NCBI GenBank assembly: GCA_022071965.1
Contig: JAJVIQ010000003.1
Coordinates: 186,001 to 250,000 of the forward strand
DNA: 64,000 nucleotides
From: Gammaproteobacteria bacterium
GTDB taxonomy: Bacteria; Pseudomonadota; Gammaproteobacteria; JAJPIJ01
Direction of reading: 5' to 3'
Shown: piece by piece, positions 1 through 8,846 of the stretch
How the letters are laid out: every line of letters starts with the position of its first letter
Numbering within the stretch: position 1 is the first letter of the stretch
Translations under genes and position numbers: made by a program
Notes under the pieces: generated by a model
Database searches by the model: none
Seen by the model: only the letters and a program-made list of their open reading frames with translations
What the model was told of the DNA's origin: nothing

Positions 1-428
1 CGCCGTGTCCTTGCGGCCGACGGTCGCCGCCGATCTCGCGCGCCCGCGTTTTCGTCCCCGCCCATCCGCCAATTGAAAATGCTCGAACATCAAACGGGAA
101 GCCACGACGACGCCATGCGATGGCCGCGCTAGCGAGTGCAGAAACGGTGCCACCTGCGACGGCAGGCCAAGCCCTTGTTCCGCGGAATGCCGGCGGGGAG
201 GGACGCGCCGATGCCATGCGCCGTCGCCACTTCATGGTGCAGGCGCCAAACCATCGCACAGCGGCGGTGCGCGGGCTCCAGCCATCACGCGGCAGCGGAA
301 GTCGCGCGCTGGCATATCCGGCTGGTGCAAGCGGCAGCGACTCATTCCCGCAGCGGTCAATATCCGCGCGAGTGATGCAGCGGGACGCATTCGATGCCAT
401 GCGCGCGGCCCGGCCTCGAGTGCCGGTC
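1..428. other. Leading stretch without a recognisable gene
   Basis: I see no convincing coding region here. Open frames exist on both strands but their translations are arginine, alanine and proline rich, change composition along their length, and match no family I know. The next gene has its start at 495, so its upstream open frame from 120 is best read as non-coding leader. The stretch could hold the decayed tail of a neighbour lying outside the window. Confidence 0.4.
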
Positions 429-434
429 TATAAT
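429..434 (+). promoter_or_regulatory. Candidate -10 element upstream of the modE-like gene
   Basis: A perfect TATAAT lies 60 bases upstream of the ATG at 495. I do not see a good -35 hexamer 16-18 bases further upstream, so this is either an extended or activator-assisted promoter or a chance match. Confidence 0.3.
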
Positions 435-494
435 GCCCGCACACCCGTGTCCCGATTCCGTGTGGATGCAACAGGGTCGGACTTCGGATCTGAA

Positions 495-875
495 ATGAAG
501 AAGAGAGCGACCGTACCGGCCCAACCGCGACTGCGCGTCCTGCTGGGCGCCAGTATCGCCATCGGTCCCGGGAAGGCGGACCTGCTCGAGGGTATCGCGG
601 CGACCGGTTCGATATCCGCTGCCGCCCGGCGGCTGGGAATGAGCTATCGCCGCGCCTGGCTGCTGGTCGATGTCATGAACCGATGCTTCCTGACCCCGCT
701 GGTCACCACGGCGAAGGGCGGGACGAGAGGCGGCGGCGCCGCCCTCACTCCCCTGGGGGAGGAGGTTCTGCGGCGCTACCGTGGGATGGAGGCACGCGCG
801 GCCCGGGCGATCGCAGGCGATCTTTCCAGGTTTCGCACCCTGTTGCGCAAACGCCCGGCCGCCTCCTTCCCCTAG
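495..875 (+). CDS. modE: ModE-type molybdate regulator, N-terminal HTH domain only
   Basis: This 126-residue protein is a LysR-like winged helix-turn-helix of the ModE/MopB class. The segment around residues 34-60 (TGSISAAARRLGMSYRRAW) is the typical ModE recognition helix region, followed by TAKGGTRGGGAALTPLGEEV, also diagnostic. Full ModE has about 260 residues with C-terminal molybdate-binding TOBE domains; these are absent here, as in many single-domain ModE homologues, so direct molybdate sensing by this protein is doubtful. I chose ATG 495 because the homology starts there and the longer frame from 120 is unlike coding sequence. It precedes modABC in the same direction with a ModE-like operator between them, so it is probably the local regulator. 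Confidence 0.85.
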   Translation: MKKRATVPAQPRLRVLLGASIAIGPGKADLLEGIAATGSISAAARRLGMSYRRAWLLVDVMNRCFLTPLVTTAKGGTRGGGAALTPLGEEVLRRYRGMEARAARAIAGDLSRFRTLLRKRPAASFP

Positions 876-1020
876 CCTTCGACGCCGCCGCCGTCCCGAC
901 AGCCATCGAGATGCGGTGCGGCGGCACACGCTCGCCGGCATGACGCCGGTCTGTCCGCAACGGGCATAGACCCTCTCCGCCGGGCTCACGGTTCGCGCCT
1001 CATGTTGTATCATCGGTCTA

Positions 1021-1044
1021 CGTTATATACGATCGAATACATCG
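1021..1044 (+). promoter_or_regulatory. ModE-like operator upstream of modA
   Basis: Two inverted arms, CGTTATATACG (1021-1031) and CGAATACATCG (1034-1044), match each other at 8 of 11 positions when one is reverse complemented and are separated by two bases. The CGnTATAT half-site resembles the known ModE box. The site ends 72 bases before the modA start, where binding could block transcription when molybdate is plentiful. This is a motif-based inference. Confidence 0.5.
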
Positions 1045-1116
1045 AAGGCTGTCCCTTCGTGCAGGCGCGCCACACCCCGATCCCCGTTTGAACGCCGGAA
1101 CGCAAGGAAAACGCCA

Positions 1117-1866
1117 ATGACAGTGCGCCGATGGCTATCGATGTTCATGCTGCTGGCATTCGCGCACGGGTCCCGGGCGGACACGCTGGTGTTCGCCGCG
1201 GCCAGTCTCACCAATGTTCTCGACGAGATTGCCGCGAACTACGAATCCCGGACCGGCCGGAAAGTCCTCGCTTCATACGCCGCCAGCTCGGTGCTGGCCA
1301 GGCAGATCGAGGCAGGATCACCGGCGCAGATCTTCATCGCCGCGGACCTGGACTGGATGAGGTATCTGCAACGACGGGATTTGGTGGCCGGCCGGCCGCA
1401 TCTGCTCGCACACAACCGGCTGGTGATAATCGCGCCCATGAACAGTGATGCGACACTGACCATCGGCAAGGACATGAACCTGCTATCGTTGCTGGGCGGC
1501 GAGCGCCTGGCGATCGGCGACCCCGCGGGCGTCCCGGCCGGCCGGTACGCGCGCGCGGCGCTGGAGTATTACGGCCAGTGGGCGTCCATCGCGAAGAAGG
1601 TGATCCCGGTGGAGAACGTTCGCATCGCCCTCATGCTCGTGGAGACGCGCGCCGCGGGCCTGGGCGTGGTCTACGCCACCGATGCGAAGGTGAGCTCGAA
1701 GGTGAAGGTGGTAGGGGTGTTCCCGGATGAGAGCCACCCGCCGATCGTGTATCCCGCGGCGCTCCTCAGGGAAGGGCGCGACGCCGACGCGGAGGCTTTT
1801 TTTGCCTATCTGCAATCCGGATCGGCCGCGGAGGTCCTGAGGCATGCCGGATTCGTGGTGCCGTGA
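1117..1866 (+). CDS. modA: Molybdate ABC transporter periplasmic binding protein ModA
   Basis: This 249-residue protein starts with a signal peptide (MTVRRWLSMFMLLAFAHGSRA, cleavage near residue 21) followed by TLVFAAASLTNVLDEIA, the standard ModA N-terminus whose serines contact the oxyanion. Later segments (SSVLARQIEAGSPAQIFIAAD, GDPAGVPAGRYARAAL, VETRAAGLGVVYATDA) are family hallmarks. Length fits the usual 230-260 residues. It captures molybdate or tungstate in the periplasm and hands it to ModB and ModC encoded downstream. A gap of about 190 bases separates it from modB, longer than usual, containing a small GC-rich hairpin at 2019-2033 that may tune downstream expression. Confidence 0.95.
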   Translation: MTVRRWLSMFMLLAFAHGSRADTLVFAAASLTNVLDEIAANYESRTGRKVLASYAASSVLARQIEAGSPAQIFIAADLDWMRYLQRRDLVAGRPHLLAHNRLVIIAPMNSDATLTIGKDMNLLSLLGGERLAIGDPAGVPAGRYARAALEYYGQWASIAKKVIPVENVRIALMLVETRAAGLGVVYATDAKVSSKVKVVGVFPDESHPPIVYPAALLREGRDADAEAFFAYLQSGSAAEVLRHAGFVVP

Positions 1867-2057
1867 CCGCAAACCGATGGCGGCGCACATGACGGTGCGG
1901 ACATCGGCGCGATTCAGTGGCGGGCAGAGGCGTCGTATTGACGGCGCACCCGCTCCTTCGGCATGGTTGATCCGCTGCGGGGCGAACCGGGGACAGGAGT
2001 CTGACGGGACCGCGGCCCGGGGCGGGACGCCCCCCAATGACTGGAGGACGAAAGAAT

Positions 2058-2744
2058 TTGGGACATGACGAGCTTCAGGCGTTGAGGTTGAGCGTGCAGG
2101 TCGCCATCTGCAGCGTCCTCGTAGGCCTGCCGCTCGCCCTGGTCGTGGCCTCGGCGCTGGCGCGCTGCCGGTTCCCCGGCAAGGCGCTGGTCGACGCGTT
2201 GATACACCTGCCGCTGGTCGTTCCGCCGGTGGTGACTGGCTACCTGCTGCTTCTGGTGCTCGGCCGGCGCGGTCTGCTCGGTGCGTGGCTCTACGAGCAG
2301 TTCGACATCGTGTTCGCGTTCCGCTGGACGGGGGCGGTCATCGCCGCCCTCGTGATGAGCTTTCCATTGATGGTTCGGCCCATACGACTGTCGATCGAGA
2401 ACGTCGACAGGCGGCTGGAAGACGCCGCCCGCACGCTCGGGGCGTCGCCGGCCCGGGTGTATCTTTCCGTCACCTTGCCGCTGGCGGTTCCGGGCATCGT
2501 GGTGGCGGCCATACTCGGTTTCGCCCGCAGTCTCGGCGAGTTCGGGGCGACCATCACCTTCGTCGGCAACATACCGGGGGAGACGCGGACGCTTTCAAGC
2601 GCCATCTATACGTTCATGCAGACGCCGGAGGGCGACACGAGCGCGCTCAACCTGACCATCGTGTCACTGGGAATATCGCTGCTGGCGCTGCTCGTGTCGG
2701 AGTACTGCACCCGGCGGGCGCAGGCGGTGGCGCACGGCATATGA
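2058..2744 (+). CDS. modB: Molybdate ABC transporter permease ModB
   Basis: The protein is an inner-membrane permease with about five transmembrane helices and the binding-protein-dependent transport signature (DRRLEDAARTLGASPARV, then LPLAVPGIVVAAILGFARSLGEFGAT), which forms the coupling helix touching ModC. I prefer the TTG at 2058 as start because GGAGGA at 2042-2047 sits about ten bases upstream and the family normally begins a few residues before the ELQALRLSVQV helix; an in-frame ATG at 2037 without a clear ribosome site would add seven residues. Its TGA stop overlaps the modC ATG in an ATGA junction, implying translational coupling. Confidence 0.93.
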   Translation: MGHDELQALRLSVQVAICSVLVGLPLALVVASALARCRFPGKALVDALIHLPLVVPPVVTGYLLLLVLGRRGLLGAWLYEQFDIVFAFRWTGAVIAALVMSFPLMVRPIRLSIENVDRRLEDAARTLGASPARVYLSVTLPLAVPGIVVAAILGFARSLGEFGATITFVGNIPGETRTLSSAIYTFMQTPEGDTSALNLTIVSLGISLLALLVSEYCTRRAQAVAHGI

Positions 2745-3934
2745 CATTGGAGGTGCGTGTACATCGGTGGCTCGGGGAATTCGAGATCGACGTGGATTTC
2801 CGCACCGGCCCCGGGATCACCGCACTGTTCGGACGGTCCGGCTGCGGCAAGACATCCATCGTCAGCATGATCGCCGGGCTGCTGAAACCGGATCGCGGCA
2901 GCATCAGCGCCGATGGCCGCGTGCTCTACGACAGCGAGCTGCGGATCGACATTCCCGCCCACCGACGCCGGGTCGCCTGCATCTTCCAGGACGCGCGCCT
3001 GTTCCCGAATCTGACGGTGCACAAGAACCTGCTCTACGGCCTGCAACTGGCCCCGCGTGAGGCACGATTCACCTCGTTCGAGCATGTCGTCGACATGCTC
3101 GGCATCGCAGCACTGCTGAACCGCCGCCCCGGGGCGCTTTCCGGCGGCGAGAAGCAGCGGGTGGCCATCGGCCGGGCGCTGCTGACCAGCCCCAGCGTAT
3201 TGCTCATGGACGAACCCCTCGCCTCGCTCGATGCGCAGCGCAAGGCGGAGATCATGCCGTACATCGAACGACTGCGCCGGGATTTCGGACTGTCGATGGT
3301 GTACGTCAGCCATGCGGTCGAGGAGGTGTTGCGTCTGGCGGACACGGTGGTGATGCTGCAGAACGGCAGGGTGAGTGCAGTCGGGCCGCTGGAAGAGACG
3401 CTCGGCCGCATCGATCTGTATCCGGTGATGGGCCGCAAGGAGGCGGGATCCATCCTCGCCACGAGCGTCATCGCGCACGACGATTCCGACGCCCTCACCA
3501 CCCTGCGGTTCGACGGCGGCGCCCTGCAGATCCCGCGCGTCAATCTGCCGCCGGGCACGCTCCTGCGCATCCACGTCAGGGCCCGGGACGTCGCATTGGC
3601 GGTGCAGCGTCCCGACGGAATCAGCATCCGCAATATTCTCGCCGGCCGCGTGACCGAGACGGCCGACAGCGCCGGTGCTTACGTCGAGGTGAAGGTCGCC
3701 ATCGGCGGCTCGTCCCTGGTGTCGCGGATCAGCCGGCAGGCGGCCAGAGAGCTGCGTATCGCGATTGGCCACGAGGTGTATGTACTGATCAAGAGCATTG
3801 CCATTGACACGAACAGCCTCGGCATCCTGTCGCCCGCCGACTACCTGCCCCGGGTCACCGCGGATGCGCCGGGCACCATCCGCGGCGCCCGCCCGGCGGA
3901 AGGCGAGATACTGCTCGACGTGCCGCTGCACTGA
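2741..3934 (+). CDS. modC: Molybdate ABC transporter ATP-binding protein ModC
   Basis: This 397-residue ATPase powers molybdate import. The Walker A motif GRSGCGKT is at residues 31-38, the ABC signature reads LSGGEKQRVAIGRALL, and Walker B is VLLMDEPLASLD. The C-terminal part (about residues 265-375) is a molybdate-binding TOBE domain, seen in LRIHVRARDVALAV and RNILAGRV, which in ModC monitors intracellular molybdate. The length is slightly above the usual 350-365. The ATG overlaps the end of modB, so the open frame upstream of it belongs to another reading and was excluded. It is the last gene of the operon. Confidence 0.95.
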   Translation: MTLEVRVHRWLGEFEIDVDFRTGPGITALFGRSGCGKTSIVSMIAGLLKPDRGSISADGRVLYDSELRIDIPAHRRRVACIFQDARLFPNLTVHKNLLYGLQLAPREARFTSFEHVVDMLGIAALLNRRPGALSGGEKQRVAIGRALLTSPSVLLMDEPLASLDAQRKAEIMPYIERLRRDFGLSMVYVSHAVEEVLRLADTVVMLQNGRVSAVGPLEETLGRIDLYPVMGRKEAGSILATSVIAHDDSDALTTLRFDGGALQIPRVNLPPGTLLRIHVRARDVALAVQRPDGISIRNILAGRVTETADSAGAYVEVKVAIGGSSLVSRISRQAARELRIAIGHEVYVLIKSIAIDTNSLGILSPADYLPRVTADAPGTIRGARPAEGEILLDVPLH

Positions 3935-3959
3935 GCCCCGCATTGCGTGACGGCGGGGC
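3935..3959 (+). terminator. Possible hairpin terminator between convergent modC and the PepSY gene
   Basis: GCCCCGC (3935-3941) and GCGGGGC (3953-3959) pair perfectly around an eleven-base loop directly after the modC stop. No T-run follows, so it may only slow polymerase or protect the messenger 3' end. Confidence 0.35.
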
Positions 3960-4008
3960 GCTGCCAGATCGATCGCGGATTGTCCGCTTCGCGCCCACTC
4001 CATCGTCC

Positions 4009-5283
4009 TCACTCCATCAACGGCACCGCCGCGCCCGTCCGCGCGCGCCGGCCACTCCTCACCGTGAGCGCGCGGCGCTTGCGGCACCAGATCATGACGC
4101 CGGTAATCGACAGCGTCGCCACCGCCAGACCGGTGACGCAGATCAGTATGCGACCGGGCAGGCCGAGGATCTGGCCGCTGTGCAGCGGATACTGCAGTCG
4201 GTGAAAGATATCGCCAGCCGACCCCTCCCCCGGCAGGTGCGCGCCCAGCGGCTCGCCGCTCGCCCCGTCGAAGTACAGCCATTCGTTGCCCAGCCCGGGT
4301 TCGTGATCCCTGCCGAAGCGCACGCCGTATATTCCGTACAGCGGGTTGTAGAAGATGCCGCTCGCCGCCTCGCTCCAGCCGCGCCGCCGTGCCCGCTCAT
4401 TGGCCGTTGCGACCATGGTCGCGAGCGGGATGGTCGGCTCGAGCATATTCTCGGCGGCACGTTCCTCGCGCGTATCGAAAGGTGACGGGGTGAGCGGCGA
4501 GATGGCGTTCACCACCGGCTCGAAGACTTCCTCGTGGAGGTTGAAGGAGACGCTGCTCACCGCGAGCATCAGCAGCAATCCCCAGCACCACAATCCGCCG
4601 GCGCGATGCAGATCGAAGTTGATCCGCCAGGCGCCGGCATCGCGTTTGATCCGCCAGGACGATCTCCAGCGCCGCCAGAACGTGCGGTCGTTGGTGCCGA
4701 CAGTCATGAGATCATCGTCCCCCGTCTCCGCTGTAGCGACCCCGCCGCGCCGGCGTGCCGGCAACGTCAGGTACAGACCGAAAAAGCAATCGAACACCCA
4801 CACCAGGCCGACGATCCCCATCAGCCATATGCCCCAGTTCCCCGGCAGGTGCAGCGAGTAGTGCACCGAATACAGGAACGGCATCAGGTGCGGACGCTCC
4901 AGGCAGCAGGCGCCCCACTGGCGCTCACCCAGCACGGCGCCGCTGGCGGGATCGACGAACAGCTGGTCGTAGCCCAACGCGTGCGGTGTGCCGCTCGCCG
5001 GATCGGCGCGCGGCGCCACGCCCAGCTCCAGCGAATGCCCGGCCTGGTGATCGAGCGGAACCCACGTGACGAACAGGCGCGGGTCATCGCGTTCGATCCT
5101 CTCGGCGAGCGCAAGTGGAGGGGTCGCCTGCCCGCCCGCCGCCACGCGGAACAGCCCAGGGTTCAGCCACTCGTCGAGCTCGTGGTAGAAGGCGAGCGCG
5201 CTGCCGGTCAGGCCCGCCACCGCCAGGAACAAGGCCGTGGCGAGCCCGAGGTAGCGATGCAACCTGCCGATCAGCACGCGCAC
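4009..5283 (-). CDS. PepSY-associated membrane protein, probable iron/siderophore reductase partner
   Basis: This 424-residue inner-membrane protein has the PepSY-TM layout: an N-terminal helix (IGRLHRYLGLATALFLAVAGLTG, split from HELDEWLNP by a short loop), a periplasmic domain, two central helices and a C-terminal helix (ICVTGLAVATLSITGVMIWCR) followed by a basic tail. Family members sit next to TonB-dependent siderophore receptors and several act as transmembrane reductases releasing iron from siderophores. I start at GTG 5283, ten bases after the receptor stop, because the upstream reading is only the receptor gene in another frame. Co-transcription with the receptor is very likely. The exact substrate is not visible. 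Confidence 0.85.
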   Translation of the reverse strand: MRVLIGRLHRYLGLATALFLAVAGLTGSALAFYHELDEWLNPGLFRVAAGGQATPPLALAERIERDDPRLFVTWVPLDHQAGHSLELGVAPRADPASGTPHALGYDQLFVDPASGAVLGERQWGACCLERPHLMPFLYSVHYSLHLPGNWGIWLMGIVGLVWVFDCFFGLYLTLPARRRGGVATAETGDDDLMTVGTNDRTFWRRWRSSWRIKRDAGAWRINFDLHRAGGLWCWGLLLMLAVSSVSFNLHEEVFEPVVNAISPLTPSPFDTREERAAENMLEPTIPLATMVATANERARRRGWSEAASGIFYNPLYGIYGVRFGRDHEPGLGNEWLYFDGASGEPLGAHLPGEGSAGDIFHRLQYPLHSGQILGLPGRILICVTGLAVATLSITGVMIWCRKRRALTVRSGRRARTGAAVPLME

Positions 5284-5293
5284 CGATGTCGTC

Positions 5294-7510
5294 TCAGAAG
5301 CTGTAGGTGACGCTGCCGACCACAGTGGCGCGCGAGCCGTACCAGCAGTCGCCACGCGACAGGCAGGAGGCGATGTAGGTCTCGTCGGTGATGTTGGTGC
5401 CGTTGAGCGCCACGCGCCAGCGACCGGTCTCGTAGGCGACCATCGCATCGAGCAGCGTCACGGACGGAATGTCCAGCAGCCCCGGCTCGTCGTGCGACTC
5501 GCCGACGTAGCGCAGGCCGCCGCCGACCGACAATCCGCGAAGCGCGCCGGCATCGAAGCTGTATCGCAGCCATCCCGAAGCCACGTGTGCCGGCACCTCG
5601 GCGATGTAGCGATCGCTGTTCACGCCGTCGCTGGTGCGTGCGTGGGTATAGGCGTAGTTGGCGATGAGGTCGATGCTGCGCGTGATGTTGGCATGCGCGT
5701 CGAGTTCGATACCCCAGATGTTCGCCTCGCCGAGTTGAATGTCGTTGAACGGGTTGTTCGGATCGGGCGAGAGGCGGTTCTGCTCGGTGATGTCGTAGAG
5801 CGCCGCCGTATAAAGGCTGTTCGATCCCGGCGGCTGGTAACGCAGGCCGACCTCGACCTGCTCGCCCCGGATCGGCTCGTAGGGCCGGTTGAACACATCG
5901 GTGAAGGTGATCGGCGTGAACGACTGCGAATAGCCGACGAACGGCGCGAGACCGTTTTCGAACAGATGCACCAGCCCGACGCGCCCGGTCAACGCCTCGT
6001 CTTCGGCATTCGTGCCGCCCTCGACCTCGGTGGACGCCCAGTCGTGGCGGAATCCGCCCGACAGTATCCATTTCTGACCGAGCCTGATCTGATCCTGGAA
6101 GTAGACCCCGACCTGCTGAATCGAGGTGTCGGGCTCGTGCAGTGCCACGGGCGCGGTGAAACTGCCGTAGACCGGATCGAACAGATCGAACGGGTTGGTG
6201 TCGACGCTGAAGCCCTGGCGGCGCTGGATGCGGTCGTGCGAGTAATCGAGTCCCACCAGCACGGTGTGTCTGGTGAATCCCCAATCCCAGTCGGCCTGCA
6301 TCTGATTGTCGAGCGTCCAGGCGTCGTCCTGCTGTTCGCGAATGTATCCGAACCGGAAGACCTTGCGTTGCGCCGCGTCGACGAAGGGATTCTGCGGATT
6401 GGAGAACACGTCGGGATACAACGTGCGATAGTCGACGCTGCTGTGGCTGTAGCGCATGTTCTGGCGGACCGTCCACATCGCATCTAACGCGTGCTCGAAC
6501 TGCCACCCTACCGCGTCCTGGGAGTTATCGAACCGGTCGAAGTCCGGCTCGCTGGTGAAGCGTTCGGTTCCGATCTCGCCGTTCGGATTCGGCAGCAGCG
6601 TGCCCGACCAAGGCGGGAAGGCCGTGGTCACCGTTCCCGTGTCGCGCTGGATGTTGACCAGCAGCGTCAGATTGGTGCGATCGGTCGGCTGCCACGTGAG
6701 CGACGGCGCCAGCAGCCAGCGGTCGCTCTCGGTGAAGTCGACCTGGGTTTCGCTGTCGCGGCCGACGCCGATGAATCGGTACAGCAAATCCCCGTCCGTG
6801 GTGAGCGGTCCCGTCAGGTCGACGCCGACCTGCCGTCGATCGTAGTTGCCCAGCTGCACGTCGATCTCCCGATGCGGTCGCGCCTGCGGGCGCTTGGACA
6901 CTACATTGACCGTACCGCCGGTCGATCCCTGACCGAACAGCGTCGAACCCGGGCCGCGCAGGATCTCGACACGCTCGATCGCATAGACCTCCGGACGGAC
7001 GTTGCTGAAGAAATCGAAGAACACGCGCATGCCGTCCTGGTATTGCGTCGGCTCGACGCCGCGGATGAACGACCAGTCGCCGCGGCTGTCCAGTCCGTAG
7101 GCGTCCGAACGCACGCCCGCGGAATAGCGCAGCGCATCCTGCAGGGTCTGTGCGCCCTGGTCCTGCATCTGCTGCCCGGTGACCACCGAGATCGACTGCG
7201 GCGTTTCCATGATCGGCGTGTCGGTCTTGGTCGCCGTCGTGCCCCGGTTCGCGACGTAATCCTCGGTGGGCCCGTGTGCGGTCTCCCCGCGCCCGGTCAC
7301 CGTCACGGTCGGCAGTGTGTCGGACGAGGACGCACCGACCTGCGTGTCGGCGCCGGCTGCCTGCGCGGTCGACGTCATGGCCGCGAGCAGCATCGCATAG
7401 CCGCCGGGCATGCCGAGCTGCCCTCGATCGCGCGGCCCGACCGGCTGATCGATGCTAACGATGCGGCCGCCGGGCAACGGCGGCACAATCCCCGGTGTCT
7501 GCATCTCCAT
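5294..7510 (-). CDS. TonB-dependent siderophore receptor (FhuA/FpvA type)
   Basis: This outer-membrane receptor of about 738 residues imports ferric siderophores using proton-motive force through TonB. It has a signal-like segment (GYAMLLAAMTSTAQAAGA), a TonB-box region near LPTVTVTGRGE, a plug domain (TPQSISVVTGQQMQDQGAQ, then VERVEILRGPGSTLFGQGS is seen as IERVEILRGPG) and a 22-strand barrel ending in the classical aromatic terminus VTYSF. I chose the ATG at 7510 because the in-frame ATGs further upstream fall inside a Fur-like box; an alternative is the ATG six bases downstream. Its neighbours (PepSY protein, hemP, exbB/exbD relic) are all iron-related. Confidence 0.93.
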   Translation of the reverse strand: MEMQTPGIVPPLPGGRIVSIDQPVGPRDRGQLGMPGGYAMLLAAMTSTAQAAGADTQVGASSSDTLPTVTVTGRGETAHGPTEDYVANRGTTATKTDTPIMETPQSISVVTGQQMQDQGAQTLQDALRYSAGVRSDAYGLDSRGDWSFIRGVEPTQYQDGMRVFFDFFSNVRPEVYAIERVEILRGPGSTLFGQGSTGGTVNVVSKRPQARPHREIDVQLGNYDRRQVGVDLTGPLTTDGDLLYRFIGVGRDSETQVDFTESDRWLLAPSLTWQPTDRTNLTLLVNIQRDTGTVTTAFPPWSGTLLPNPNGEIGTERFTSEPDFDRFDNSQDAVGWQFEHALDAMWTVRQNMRYSHSSVDYRTLYPDVFSNPQNPFVDAAQRKVFRFGYIREQQDDAWTLDNQMQADWDWGFTRHTVLVGLDYSHDRIQRRQGFSVDTNPFDLFDPVYGSFTAPVALHEPDTSIQQVGVYFQDQIRLGQKWILSGGFRHDWASTEVEGGTNAEDEALTGRVGLVHLFENGLAPFVGYSQSFTPITFTDVFNRPYEPIRGEQVEVGLRYQPPGSNSLYTAALYDITEQNRLSPDPNNPFNDIQLGEANIWGIELDAHANITRSIDLIANYAYTHARTSDGVNSDRYIAEVPAHVASGWLRYSFDAGALRGLSVGGGLRYVGESHDEPGLLDIPSVTLLDAMVAYETGRWRVALNGTNITDETYIASCLSRGDCWYGSRATVVGSVTYSF

Positions 7511-7539
7511 ATCCCCCGATTTCAAAAAAAATGTCTCGA

Positions 7540-7558
7540 TCAAATGATTGTCCTGTTC
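7540..7558 (-). promoter_or_regulatory. Fur-like box upstream of the TonB-dependent receptor
   Basis: Read on the minus strand, the 19 bases GAACAGGACAATCATTTGA agree with the classical Fur consensus at 12 of 19 positions, with the central AATCATT half intact. It lies 30 bases upstream of the chosen receptor start, a normal place for iron repression. This rests only on motif similarity. Confidence 0.42.
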
Positions 7559-7678
7559 ATGCATTGCCCCACGCATGCATTCCGGCTGCACGAGTTCCTC
7601 TTCATGCTTCTTTCCACGGGTCGATGCGTGGATGGTGATCGAGCTTCTCGAGACACCTCGGGGAGCGGATCGCCCTGC

Positions 7679-8227
7679 TCACGGCCCCGGGTTCGGCCAC
7701 GGGCGCCCGGGCAGCGCGACGAAACCGAGCCTGGCGATACCGGCGCCCTGTGTGTCGGACATGATTGCCGCCAGCCGCTCGTAGCGCGTGGCCTCGTCGG
7801 CGCGCATCGGCAACCCGGGCCGGGGCTGGCGCTGCGCCGCATCCGAGAGGCGCTGCGGGAGCGTCGCCTCGTCGTTCCAGAAGATCCGGGGATCGGCATC
7901 GAACGGGCGCGTGAGGAGCTCACTGCGCTTGCATGGCTCGCCGAGGGTGCCGACACGCTGCCTGACGCAGTTGGTCTCGGCAGCCACGCGCTCGCGCCCC
8001 GGCGTCGTGAACGGACCGTTCGAACCCCTGCGCGGCATCGCCGCGAGCGGGTCGTCGAACGGGGCCACCGTCCGGAACTGCCGCATGAAACGCCGGCCGT
8101 GACGGAGCTGTACGAGATGGCGCAGCGACTCGACGAGGATGATCGTCCGGCTCGCCACCGACATCAGCAGCATGATCGCGAGCCTGGAGCGGCCGGGGCG
8201 CCGGGATTCAATGCCGCGGCCGGCCAT
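7679..8227 (-). pseudogene. Collapsed exbB-exbD relic: exbB head joined to exbD tail
   Basis: One open frame reads first like the N-terminus of ExbB (LAIMLLMSVASRTIILVESL, then a basic HGRRFMRQF segment) and ends like the C-terminus of ExbD (RIFWNDEATLPQRLSDAA, LPMRADEATRYERLAAIM, GAGIARLGFVALP). The three-helix core of ExbB and the membrane anchor of ExbD, including its essential aspartate, are absent. A normal exbB plus exbD pair needs about 1.1 kb; only 0.55 kb remains. I infer a deletion that fused the outer ends of an exbBD operon, leaving a non-functional product. The receptor beside it must use an ExbBD-TonB complex encoded elsewhere. Confidence 0.65.
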
Positions 8228-8465
8228 TCAGATCGACCTGCGCGTCGACATCGATCCCTGCCCTCGGTTCGGCCGGCCATGCATCGAGACACTGCACCGC
8301 CGCCAGTAGCGTCTCAGCCATGTCCCGCAGTGTCTCCTCATGGATCTGCAGGGCCATGCGGCCACGCAGGTTCAGGTGCACGGCGCCGCAATACCGGCAC
8401 CGGCCCACGGCGCAGACGTCGCCCTGCGCAAGCAGATCCACGCTACAGCCCGATGCTCCGTTCAT
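8208..8465 (-). CDS. Small cysteine-containing conserved hypothetical protein in the heme/iron locus
   Basis: This 85-residue protein carries GDVCAVGRCRYCGAVHLNL, where CRYC looks like half of a metal-binding knuckle with the earlier cysteine as a possible third ligand. It is followed by a hydrophobic-acidic helix (HEETLRDMAETLLAAV). I have the impression of similar short proteins near hemP and exb genes but cannot name a family. The ATG at 8465 has AAAGGCGG about eight bases upstream. It lies between hemP and the exb relic on the same strand, so a role in iron or heme uptake or sensing is an inference from context only. Confidence 0.6.
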   Translation of the reverse strand: MNGASGCSVDLLAQGDVCAVGRCRYCGAVHLNLRGRMALQIHEETLRDMAETLLAAVQCLDAWPAEPRAGIDVDAQVDLNGRPRH

Positions 8466-8656
8466 GTTCGCACCGCCTTTCCTCTGTTCTCGGTGGCCGG
8501 GCGTCCCACGGCACCGCGTGCTGCCGCGCATAGGCGCGCACGAGCACGCGGCCGCGTGTGGAGGCCGTGCCGTTTGCGGCCGCTGTGGCCGTTGTGGGCT
8601 GGCTGATCGGCGAGTGCCGAGTGGCTGGCTACAGGGCCGGCGGGGGACGCCAGTCC

Positions 8657-8827
8657 CTACTTCGTGAGGATGAGCTTCTCCTGCCGCGTGATGCGCAGGC
8701 GGTAGATCTCACCCCGATGCTCGAGCTGCACTTCGCGCGCCTTACCGAACAGGTCCTCGGAACGGATAGCGGCTCCGGTCTCCTTCGGGCGGCTGCTGTG
8801 GCCGTGGGCGACGTCGTACCTGGACAT
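8657..8827 (-). CDS. hemP: Hemin uptake protein HemP
   Basis: Translating this short frame by hand gives 56 residues. The C-terminal part, SEDLFGKAREVQLEHRGEIY followed by RLRITRQEKLILTK, is the HemP family core, which almost always ends in a K-L-I-L-T-K type sequence. HemP proteins are small cytoplasmic factors encoded at the head of heme and siderophore uptake operons, and some promote expression of the downstream receptor. It is the first gene of the minus-strand iron unit, and a strong Fur-like box sits 20 bases upstream of its start. It is intact and of the usual family length. Confidence 0.88.
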   Translation of the reverse strand: MSRYDVAHGHSSRPKETGAAIRSEDLFGKAREVQLEHRGEIYRLRITRQEKLILTK

Positions 8828-8846
8828 GCAACAAAGCTTACAACGT

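Noticed and set aside
357-1013. 218-residue minus-strand open frame
   Set aside because: It lies antisense to the modE-like gene, is low-complexity and resembles no family.
2606-4282. 558-residue minus-strand open frame over modC
   Set aside because: The opposite strand encodes a complete ModC with all motifs; the antisense translation has none.
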